A stretch of DNA of 64,000 nt from an unicellular cyanobacterium SU2 (lineage in GTDB: Bacteria > Cyanobacteriota > Cyanobacteriia > Cyanobacteriales > Microcystaceae): assembly GCA_002110465.1 (NCBI GenBank), contig NEED01000005.1:62001-126000 (forward strand), read 5' to 3'. The position numbers and the translations under genes are program-made. Of this stretch, positions 57,483 to 64,000 are shown in pieces. Every line of letters begins with the position of its first letter. Within the stretch, counting starts at the first letter, position 1. The notes under the pieces were generated by a model. The model saw only the letters and a list, made by a program, of their open reading frames with translations. It did not search any database and was not told where the DNA came from.

Positions 57483-58346
57483 GTGCCTAAACGTAATTTG
57501 CTGCTTTCCCTATTAGCTTGTACAGGGTTTTGGACCCTAACGACCCCCGTGATGGGACAAGCCCTTTTGCCCTACACTCCCCAATTAAACACAGAACAAT
57601 TGGAACAACAGGGCTTAGAATTAGCTGAAGATGCGGTGCAATTGGTGCGCTTTCAACAATACCAGTTAGCTTTATCGAGGGCTAAACTAGCTACTCAACT
57701 CGCCCCTAATCAATATCAACCTTGGTTTATTTTAGGAACGTTATATCTTCAAGAAGAAGAGGTAGGGGAAGCAATTGAGGCCTTACAGAAAGCGTTATCG
57801 ATTGCCCCTGAAGAAGCAGGAATTAAATTTACCCTAGGAAATGCCTATTTTCAACAAGGAAAGTATCAAGCGGCAGCCACGGAATTAGAAGAAGGATTAA
57901 AACTTAAACCGAATACTCCTGCAGCCCTATTTGATTTAGGGAATTCCTACTTAAAGTTGAATAAAATGACCGACGCGATCGCTGTTTATAAGAAAGCGAT
58001 CGCCCAAGAGAAAAATTTTTGGCCTGCCGTTAATAATATTGGTTTAATTAAATATGAACAAGGGGACATGAACGGGGCAGTTCAAGATTGGCAAAAAGCC
58101 TTAACCATTGATCCTGAACAAGCAGAACCTAAATTAGCCGTAGCGGTTGCCCTATATACTCAAGGTAAAACAGAAGAAGGGATTAAACTAGGGGAAACTG
58201 CCCTGAAATTAGATAGTCGTTACGGAGAACTACAATTTCTCGAGCATAATCTCTGGGGGACTAAATTATTGCAAGATACTAAAGTCTTCTTCTCTACTCC
58301 CCGTATCAAAGCCCTATTAGAAAGCCTCGAAGAAACATCTTCATAA
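57483..58346 (+). CDS. Exported TPR-repeat protein
   Basis: The protein starts best at GTG 57483 (AAAGAG just upstream), giving a signal peptide of the form VPKRNLLLSLLACTGFWTL ending near VMGQA; a TTG at 57459 is the longer alternative. It continues with at least five tetratricopeptide repeats (for example WFILGTLYLQEEEVGEAIEA, AAATELEEGLKLKPNTPAAL, AVNNIGLIKYEQGDMNGAVQ). It should be a periplasmic scaffold for protein complexes, similar to cyanobacterial TPR assembly factors. Partners are unknown. Confidence 0.88.
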   Translation: MPKRNLLLSLLACTGFWTLTTPVMGQALLPYTPQLNTEQLEQQGLELAEDAVQLVRFQQYQLALSRAKLATQLAPNQYQPWFILGTLYLQEEEVGEAIEALQKALSIAPEEAGIKFTLGNAYFQQGKYQAAATELEEGLKLKPNTPAALFDLGNSYLKLNKMTDAIAVYKKAIAQEKNFWPAVNNIGLIKYEQGDMNGAVQDWQKALTIDPEQAEPKLAVAVALYTQGKTEEGIKLGETALKLDSRYGELQFLEHNLWGTKLLQDTKVFFSTPRIKALLESLEETSS

Positions 58347-58386
58347 TCGGTTAGCTTAGGTCTGATTTCTTATTCCCATCACTAAA

Positions 58387-58414
58387 GTAGAGGTCTACAC
58401 TTGTTGGCCTCTAC
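58387..58414. terminator. Hairpin between convergent genes
   Basis: GTAGAGG (58387-58393) pairs with CCTCTAC (58408-58414) around a 14-nt loop. It lies midway between the convergent TPR and rfbC genes and could end both transcripts. T-runs are short on both sides. Confidence 0.4.
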
Positions 58415-58459
58415 AAAATCTTTAACTGAATCTTTTAGCCATTAACTATCAAGTATCAA

Positions 58460-59005
58460 CTAACTAAAGACTTCTGCTTCTTTTAAAAGAACTCCTGCCT
58501 GATCTTTTTTTGATAGCATGGGTTCCCCCGTTAATTGCCAGTCAATCCCAATATTAGGGTCATTCCAAAGAATACTTCTTTCGTATTGTGGGGCATAATA
58601 ATTAGTAGTTTTATATAAAAACTCAGCCTCATCTGATAAGACAACAAACCCGTGGGCAAATCCTTCAGGAACCCAAAACATTCGCTTATTTTCTGCACTG
58701 AGAATACAGCTTACCCATTGTCCAAAAGTCGGAGAACTTTTACGAATATCAACCGCCACATCCAAGACTTCTCCCACCACAGCCCGTACTAATTTTCCTT
58801 GAGGTTGTTGGATTTGATAATGCAAACCCCGCAGGACATTTTTGAGAGATTTTGAATGATTATCTTGAACAAAATTTCTTTCTACTCCGGTTTCTTCAGT
58901 GAATTTTTTTTGATTAAAACTCTCGTAGAAAAATCCTCGATCATCTCCAAAAATACGAGGTTCAATAATCATAACATCAGGAATTTCTGTCGGAATAACT
59001 TTCAT
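58460..59005 (-). CDS. rfbC: dTDP-4-dehydrorhamnose 3,5-epimerase
   Basis: The 181-aa cupin enzyme forms dTDP-4-keto-L-rhamnose for surface polysaccharide. Conserved parts: PRIFGDDRGFFYESFNQ, VQDNHSKSLKNVLRGLHYQ (catalytic His in GLHYQ), VAVDIRKSSPTFGQW, PEGFAHGFVVLSD and YYAPQYERSILWNDP. The catalytic Tyr in the TNYYAP region and Asp are present. It stands alone, without other rfb genes. A clear AAGGAG precedes the ATG. Confidence 0.95.
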   Translation of the reverse strand: MKVIPTEIPDVMIIEPRIFGDDRGFFYESFNQKKFTEETGVERNFVQDNHSKSLKNVLRGLHYQIQQPQGKLVRAVVGEVLDVAVDIRKSSPTFGQWVSCILSAENKRMFWVPEGFAHGFVVLSDEAEFLYKTTNYYAPQYERSILWNDPNIGIDWQLTGEPMLSKKDQAGVLLKEAEVFS

Positions 59006-59043
59006 GTTTAAAATCTCCTTAAAATAAATAATAGGTAATCAAC

Positions 59044-59697
59044 TTAAACTGTTAAGGTAATCCAATTTTGTAACTCATCCCAGCCCAACCCTTGTCGAAT
59101 AACAACAGGTTCATCGGAAGTCATGTCTAAAATGGTAGATACTTCAAATCCTGGTTCTAATCCATTATCAATAATTAAATCAACTTGACTCTCTAAGTCA
59201 TCAAAAAGTTTCGCTTTTTCTAATCCAAGGGTAGGAAACTCTCCCTCTTCATCTGGTAAATGGGCAGAACTCGATACAATCGGATTACCCAAACTTTCTA
59301 AAATTATCTGACAAATGTTATGGTCAGGAACCCGAATTCCTGTGGTTTTTCGTTTGGGACTCATCACTACCTTAGGTACTAATTTTGTTCCTGGAAGCAA
59401 AAAAGTATAAGGACCTGGAATAACCCGCTTCATCACTCGATAGGCTTCATCAGAAACAACGGCATAATCAGCAATATTAGATAACGAAGAACACAAAAAT
59501 GTCAAGGGTTTATCATTAGATAATTGCTTTAATTGTCTAACCCGTTCTACAGCCGATTTATTATTAAGATCACAACCAATTGCATAGACTGTATCGGTAG
59601 GATACAGCATGATAGCCCCTTTTTTTAAGTCTTTAACAATTTCCTCAATTGTACGAACTTGGGGATTGTCAGGATGAAGAGTATATAGCTTAGCCAT
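59044..59697 (-). CDS. YciO/Sua5-family protein (threonylcarbamoyl-AMP synthase-like)
   Basis: The protein (217 aa from ATG 59697; an in-frame start at 59721 adds 8) has the YrdC-domain fold: AIMLYPTDTVYAIGCDL near the N-terminus, KQLSNDKPLTFLC, GPYTFLLPG, KTTGIRVPDHN and PIVSSSAHLPDEEG. The domain binds ATP and tRNA-modification intermediates for t6A. YciO members lack clear t6A activity, and this sequence is closer in layout to YciO than to TsaC/Sua5. The choice is tentative. It lies 38 nt upstream of rfbC on the same strand. Confidence 0.88.
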   Translation of the reverse strand: MAKLYTLHPDNPQVRTIEEIVKDLKKGAIMLYPTDTVYAIGCDLNNKSAVERVRQLKQLSNDKPLTFLCSSLSNIADYAVVSDEAYRVMKRVIPGPYTFLLPGTKLVPKVVMSPKRKTTGIRVPDHNICQIILESLGNPIVSSSAHLPDEEGEFPTLGLEKAKLFDDLESQVDLIIDNGLEPGFEVSTILDMTSDEPVVIRQGLGWDELQNWITLTV

Positions 59698-59835
59698 GTT
59701 AAAATCTTGGGATAAAATCAAGTTAGTAATTTATATTAAATCAGTTATTCTTAGGATGCAGTAGCCTGTAACTGTTCCTTGTTAAAATAATATCCAGAAA
59801 TCATTCTTTCCTCTACTAAACAACCAGTTAATTTT

Positions 59836-61080
59836 ATGAAAAAAATAGCCTATTTAGACTGTCCAACGGGAATTGCTGGCGATATGTGTTTAGGCGCATT
59901 AGTTGATAGCGGTGTTCCCATAGAATACCTAATCGAAAAACTTCAGGGGTTAGGGATTGAAGAAGAATATCATTTGTGGAAAGAACAGGTTCAGCGTCAA
60001 GGACAATTAGCGACTAAAGTTTATGTTGACCTATTGAAGGATCATCAGTCAACAGATCACCATCATCATAACCATGATCATCACGCCCGTCATTTACCCG
60101 AAATTGAATCAATGATTAAACAGGCAAATTTACCATCCCAGGCAACTCAATGGAGTCTTCAGGTATTTCGTCAATTAGCCGTAGCAGAAGGGGCTGTACA
60201 TGGCATAGAACCAGATAAGGTACACTTTCATGAGGTAGGGGCTACAGATGCCATTGTAGACATTGTGGGGACTTGTTTAGGGTTAGATTGGTTAGGGATT
60301 GATGAGTTATGCTGTTCTGCTATGCCGACTGGTGGGGGAACAGTTTGGGCAGCCCACGGACGTTTACCTGTCCCTGTTCCGGCGGTAATTAAATTATGGG
60401 AGTCCCGTCAAGTTCCAGTCTATAGCAATAACATTGACAAGGAATTAGTAACCCCAACAGGCGCAGCGATTACGGTTAGTTTAGTCTCAAATTTTGGTCC
60501 TCCTCCTCCAATGAAATTACAAAAAGTTGGTCTAGGGGCAGGTTCGCAGGAGTTGGCAATTCCTAATGTTTTAAGATTATGGATTGGAGAATCTACTCAG
60601 GAGAATAATCTTGGTTACTTAGAAAAAGTTGCCGTGTTAGAAACTCAAATTGATGATCTTAATCCTCAAGTAATTGGTTATGTTTTTGACGCTTTATTTG
60701 CTGTCGGGGCAGTAGATGTATTTACTCAGGCTATCGGGATGAAAAAGTCTCGCCCAGGGATTTTATTAACTGTCATTTGCCCACCCGATAAAATAGGAGA
60801 TTGTGAGAGGATTATTTTTCAAGAAACCACCACGTTAGGAATCCGTTGTTTAATTCAAAATCGTTCTATATTAAACCGAGAAATTGAAGGAGTGAAGACT
60901 GAGTATGGCATTGTTAAAATTAAGGTTGCGACTCAAGAAATAGGGAAGGAAAAAACGATTCTTAATGTTCAGCCGGAATATGAAGATTGTGCCACTTTAG
61001 CTAGACAATTGAATCAACCATTACGAGTTATTCAGCAAATGGTTTTGAATATTTGGTATCAAAAACACAACAAAATCTAG
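59836..61080 (+). CDS. larC: LarC-type nickel chelatase (DUF111)
   Basis: The 414-aa protein inserts nickel into pyridinium-3,5-bisthiocarboxylic mononucleotide to make the nickel-pincer cofactor. It starts KKIAYLDCPTGIAGDMCLGA. A His-rich stretch (HHHHNHDHHARH) near residue 75 could bind metal. FHEVGATDAIVDIVG, PTGGGTVWAAHGRLPVPVP and QIDDLNPQVIGYVFDALF are conserved. LarB, LarE and a LarA-type racemase are not in the window, so the client enzyme is unknown. Confidence 0.93.
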   Translation: MKKIAYLDCPTGIAGDMCLGALVDSGVPIEYLIEKLQGLGIEEEYHLWKEQVQRQGQLATKVYVDLLKDHQSTDHHHHNHDHHARHLPEIESMIKQANLPSQATQWSLQVFRQLAVAEGAVHGIEPDKVHFHEVGATDAIVDIVGTCLGLDWLGIDELCCSAMPTGGGTVWAAHGRLPVPVPAVIKLWESRQVPVYSNNIDKELVTPTGAAITVSLVSNFGPPPPMKLQKVGLGAGSQELAIPNVLRLWIGESTQENNLGYLEKVAVLETQIDDLNPQVIGYVFDALFAVGAVDVFTQAIGMKKSRPGILLTVICPPDKIGDCERIIFQETTTLGIRCLIQNRSILNREIEGVKTEYGIVKIKVATQEIGKEKTILNVQPEYEDCATLARQLNQPLRVIQQMVLNIWYQKHNKI

Positions 61081-61149
61081 AAATCATAAATAATTCAGAT
61101 TAATTACTTTTTTAATTAAAATCTTTAAAACTCCTAACAACAATACTCT

Positions 61150-62070
61150 ATGAAACAAATGATTTCTTTAATTAAACCTTATTGCAAATGGTTTATTTTT
61201 GGACTCTCTTTGATTTTTGTTATAAATATTTTTCAAAATAACTGGCAAAGTATTAGAATAATAACCCTTGACAATAAAAGTTTTCTTTATTTGATTTTAG
61301 CTTTTTTTATTACTTTTTCTGCCCATATTTGGTCTGCACTGATTTGGGTGAGGATACTCAAAGTATTTAAACAACCTACAACCAATAAATGGGGATTGAA
61401 AATTTATTTAGTTACTAATATTGCCAAATATATACCTGGAAATGTAGGACATTTTTACGGTCGTATCTCAGGAATTTGCCAACAAGGAGGTTCTCTTCGT
61501 GTTGCTAGTTTTATCGTTTTCTTAGAACCATTGTTAATGGCAGCATCAGCTTTATTAATTGCTTTAGCTAGTAATTTTATTGGACTAATTGAAACCGCTT
61601 CTAATCCTTGGATATTGATTGTACAAATATTGATTTTAATAACAGTTTTATTAGGAATCCATCCAATTATTTTAAATAAATTGATTTATTTTTTGAACAA
61701 GTCTAAGCAAAATTTACAGGAAAACGTATTGGTTCTAGAAAGTTATCCTAGTCTGATTTTACTAGGTGAATTAGTATTTGTTATATTGAGAGGAATAGGT
61801 TTTATCTGTGTTTGGATCGCGTTTACGCCAGTATCAATCGTTCAAATTCCTTTATTATTAAGTGCTTTTAGTTTTGCCTGGTTACTGGGATTAGTAATTC
61901 CTGGCGCACCTGGGGGAATGGGGATATTTGAAGCCACCCTCATCGCATTGCTAAAAACAGAAAACTTTCCCATCGGAGTGGTTCTGAGTTCTCTGACCAT
62001 ATTTCGACTAATTAGTATTTTAGCAGAAGTTTCGGGGGCAGGATTAGGATTATTAATTAAGAAAAATTAA
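61150..62070 (+). CDS. Flippase-like LPG synthase TM-type membrane protein (UPF0104)
   Basis: The 306-aa protein has about eight hydrophobic helices and the family signatures LVTNIAKYIPGNVGHFYGRI near residue 90 and VIPGAPGGMGIFEATLIAL near residue 250. This is the lysylphosphatidylglycerol synthase transmembrane family, a flippase-like fold. It lacks the cytosolic transferase domain of MprF. In cyanobacteria such proteins are thought to move lipid or glycan intermediates. It follows larC by 69 nt on the same strand. Confidence 0.85.
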   Translation: MKQMISLIKPYCKWFIFGLSLIFVINIFQNNWQSIRIITLDNKSFLYLILAFFITFSAHIWSALIWVRILKVFKQPTTNKWGLKIYLVTNIAKYIPGNVGHFYGRISGICQQGGSLRVASFIVFLEPLLMAASALLIALASNFIGLIETASNPWILIVQILILITVLLGIHPIILNKLIYFLNKSKQNLQENVLVLESYPSLILLGELVFVILRGIGFICVWIAFTPVSIVQIPLLLSAFSFAWLLGLVIPGAPGGMGIFEATLIALLKTENFPIGVVLSSLTIFRLISILAEVSGAGLGLLIKKN

Positions 62071-62338
62071 CCTAAGTCAGATTAATCTCGTCTTCTTAAA
62101 ATAGATTCAAAGTTATTCATTCTAAATTCTGCATTCTTGATTCTAAATTCTGCTATGGCATTCTTTTTCCCATTTGATACAAGTTTTCGATTTACCAAAA
62201 CTTCCCCCATGACAGTCGGCCAACTGTCCCCAGGTTGAGAGACGTAAATTCAGAAAGCAGATTAAAGTGAAGCTAGAATAAACTATGGTTATATAAAATC
62301 GTTTTTTAGTCTTTTTTCAGTTGCGTTTTCCCTGATTT

Positions 62339-63049
62339 ATGAATTCATCTACTTCATCTAGTAAGTCCTTTGAATCATCCATTAATCCCTGGTTAGTTCG
62401 GTTGGTGTATCCCCTAGGGTGTCGGTTCGTCTTGCCGTTATTCTTTGGTCGAATCACCGTAACAGGTCGAGAAAATATTCCCACCACAGGGCCAGTCATT
62501 GTTGCCCCAACCCATCGTTCTCGATGGGATGCTTTAATTGTCCCTAAAGCTGTGGGAAGACTCGTTAGTGGTCGAGATTTACGGTTTATGGTGACATCAA
62601 CTGAAATGACAGGAATTCAAGGCTGGTTTATTCACCATTTAGGCGGATTTCCCATTGATGTTAAGCGTCCAGGGTTGAGTAGTTTAGAACATAGCGTTGC
62701 CCTACTCAAAGAAGAAGAAATGCTAGTAATTTTTCCAGAAGGGGGCATTTTTCGGGACAATGAAGTTCATCCTCTTAAGCGAGGGGTTGCCCGTATTGCC
62801 TTAGAAGTAGAATCTGAAAAACCAGGATCTCAAATTAAAATTCTTCCCGTTGGGGTTCGGTATACTCAACCTTATCCGAGTTGGGGAACAGATGTTACTG
62901 TCACCATTGGCAAACCCATCGAGGTGGCAAAATATGATTCAAAACGGATGAAAAGTAGTTCTGAAAAGCTAACCGATGATTTAGAAGATATCTTAACCGA
63001 ATTATATCAAGAACAAGATCCCTCAAACTCAGTGGCGATCGCGTCCTAA
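62339..63049 (+). CDS. plsC: 1-acyl-sn-glycerol-3-phosphate acyltransferase
   Basis: The 236-aa acyltransferase makes phosphatidic acid. The catalytic motif appears as APTHRSRWDALIVPK (H-x4-D form HRSRWD), followed by GWFIHHLGGFPIDV and the substrate motif FPEGGIFRDNEVHPLKRGVA. It starts MNSSTSSSKSFESSINPWLV with a short N-terminal helix. It is a typical cyanobacterial PlsC. It is followed closely by the hydrogenase protease gene. Confidence 0.92.
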   Translation: MNSSTSSSKSFESSINPWLVRLVYPLGCRFVLPLFFGRITVTGRENIPTTGPVIVAPTHRSRWDALIVPKAVGRLVSGRDLRFMVTSTEMTGIQGWFIHHLGGFPIDVKRPGLSSLEHSVALLKEEEMLVIFPEGGIFRDNEVHPLKRGVARIALEVESEKPGSQIKILPVGVRYTQPYPSWGTDVTVTIGKPIEVAKYDSKRMKSSSEKLTDDLEDILTELYQEQDPSNSVAIAS

Positions 63050-63091
63050 TTATTGGTGTTTTTCCCACAAAAGAAGGCGATTATACTTTTT

Positions 63092-63568
63092 ATGCTGACT
63101 ATTATTGGCTGTGGTAATCTAAATCGATCTGATGATGCGGTGGGAGTTATTATTGCCCAAAACCTTCAGGAATTTTTCCGTGAACATCCTGCTTCTAATA
63201 TTCGTATCTATGACTGTGGAACGGCTGGCATGGAAGTTATGTTCCAAGCTAGAGGGAGTCAAAAATTAATCATTATTGATGCGTGTTCGACTAATTCTGA
63301 ACCAGGAACTATTTTTGAAGTGCCTGGAGAGGAGTTAGAAACTTTGCCAGAACCTAGTTATAATTTGCACGACTTTCGCTGGGATAATGCCTTAGCAGCC
63401 GGACGAAAAATTTTTAAAGATGATTTTCCTCAACAGGTAATTGTCTACTTAATTGAGGCACAAAATTTGGGGTTAGGATTAGAATTAACTCCTCCAATAC
63501 AACAAGCTGCTGCAAAAGTTTTGGAGAAGTTAAAACAGCAAGTTTGGGAATTTTCACAACTTAAGTAA
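63092..63568 (+). CDS. hupW: Hydrogenase maturation protease (HupW-like)
   Basis: The protein (158 aa from ATG 63092; an in-frame TTG at 63053 adds 13) is a HycI/HoxM-type endopeptidase that cuts the C-terminal tail of the [NiFe]-hydrogenase large subunit after nickel insertion. It starts LTIIGCGNLNRSDDAVG with the metal-binding Asp/Glu pattern. It also has YDCGTAGMEVMFQARGSQK, IIIDACSTNSEPGTIFEV and SYNLHDFRWDNALAAGRKIF with the His. The segment is closest to the uptake-type protease HupW, which implies an uptake hydrogenase elsewhere. Its end overlaps the convergent ferredoxin-like gene by 8 nt. Confidence 0.88.
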   Translation: MLTIIGCGNLNRSDDAVGVIIAQNLQEFFREHPASNIRIYDCGTAGMEVMFQARGSQKLIIIDACSTNSEPGTIFEVPGEELETLPEPSYNLHDFRWDNALAAGRKIFKDDFPQQVIVYLIEAQNLGLGLELTPPIQQAAAKVLEKLKQQVWEFSQLK

Positions 63569-63998
63569 AGTGTTTCTCGAGTAACTTATCGACTTGTCCC
63601 AAACTAACCTGATTATATTGAGTTTTATCGGGTAAAACCACGACATTAGGCCCTTTTTTACACTGTTTAAGACATCCGGTTAACTTAATTTCAACCTGTT
63701 CCCCTAAACCGCGATCGCTAAGTTTTGTCTCCATTTCTTGACATAAGGTTTTTCCTCCTCGTTTCCAACAACTAGATTTTTGACAAACCAAAATCCGCTT
63801 TTTGGTAGTCTTTTCAGGCAAAATCATGACACAGGGGTCTTGAGGTTGGGTTATTTCCTTTACTGTTGCTGCTTTCAGCTTAAAGGTTCCCATTTTTCCT
63901 TTAGTCTCCCTGGTTCCTTCTACTTCTAGCCAAACCCCAGGGGCAAGGTTGGGATTTAAAGATTGACGTAATTTTTTAGGAATTTTAATCCAAAATTC
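63561..63998 (-). CDS. Thioredoxin-like [2Fe-2S] ferredoxin protein (5' end outside window)
   Basis: The frame runs off the right edge, 145 codons visible. The internal ATG at 63893 is not the real start, because PGVWLEVEGTRETKGKMGTF is readable through it. The C-terminal half is a thioredoxin-like [2Fe-2S] ferredoxin: ILVCQKSSCWKRGG supplies two Cys, and KLTGCLKQCKKGPNVVVLPD supplies two more. The N-terminal part looks like a small beta domain. It is a cyanobacterial two-domain ferredoxin-like protein, role unknown. It is convergent with hupW, with an 8-nt overlap. Confidence 0.85.
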   Translation of the reverse strand, partial: EFWIKIPKKLRQSLNPNLAPGVWLEVEGTRETKGKMGTFKLKAATVKEITQPQDPCVMILPEKTTKKRILVCQKSSCWKRGGKTLCQEMETKLSDRGLGEQVEIKLTGCLKQCKKGPNVVVLPDKTQYNQVSLGQVDKLLEKHFT

Positions 63999-64000
63999 CC

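Overview
The window is cyanobacterial chromosome. Evidence: photosystem II Psb30, NDH-1 subunit N, the ribosome-associated protein PSRP-3/Ycf65, a homogentisate/hydroxybenzoate-type UbiA for plastoquinone, half-size UPF0016 manganese exchangers, and many HIP1 octamers (GCGATCGC). The AT-rich composition, the short heptamer repeats (CTATTCA-type) and a HupW-like uptake-hydrogenase protease near the right end fit a unicellular nitrogen-fixing cyanobacterium of the Crocosphaera/Cyanothece type. The genus is an inference.

Layout. 0-9 kb: end of pntA, pntB, malic enzyme, an epoxide-hydrolase-like protein, DUF29, an AtzE/AtzG-like amidase pair, a VanY peptidase, a SWIM protein. 9-20 kb: two overlapping glycosyltransferases, a DUF815 ATPase, small conserved cyanobacterial genes, ndhN, tRNA-Gly, msrP, the UbiA prenyltransferase and a Uma2 protein. 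20-28 kb: ppx, atpB-atpE (beta and epsilon), PSRP-3, pth, pgm. 28-39 kb: a gene split by a 94-bp MITE, tRNA-Ser, pfkA with a dihydroorotate-dehydrogenase-like gene, cobK-DUF2470, a RecD-like helicase, a 1010-aa YdiJ-type FAD/Fe-S dehydrogenase, DUF2256, isoaspartyl peptidase and psb30. 39-40.7 kb: a cysteine-cluster protein and two half-size manganese exchangers. 56-64 kb: S-formylglutathione hydrolase, a TPR protein, rfbC, a YciO/Sua5 protein, larC, a flippase-like membrane protein, plsC, hupW and a thioredoxin-like ferredoxin that runs off the window.

The stretch from about 40.7 to 56.3 kb looks like an accessory island: unrecognised genes, a second identical MITE, an IS200/IS605-type hairpin remnant and broken coding fragments at 42.8 and 56.2 kb. 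Inside it lies the most interesting locus, a RiPP (TOMM-type) gene set. It holds a 182-aa protein with a nitrile-hydratase-leader-like (NHLP) pattern and a short C-terminal tail ending in Cys, a fused RRE-ThiF-YcaO cyclodehydratase, and a metal-dependent amidohydrolase. These run with very short gaps into a 2165-aa Ser/Thr kinase-ATPase-GAF-PAS-histidine kinase-receiver protein and then a receiver-GGDEF protein. A nested inverted-repeat structure sits directly in front of the 182-aa gene.

The clearest sequence-level discovery is the MITE insertion at 28275-28368. Removing exactly one element plus one TA copy joins two open frames into a single uninterrupted reading frame of about 289 codons. 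No CRISPR array, rRNA, prophage or intact transposase gene was seen. Promoters were not called because none could be supported by eye.
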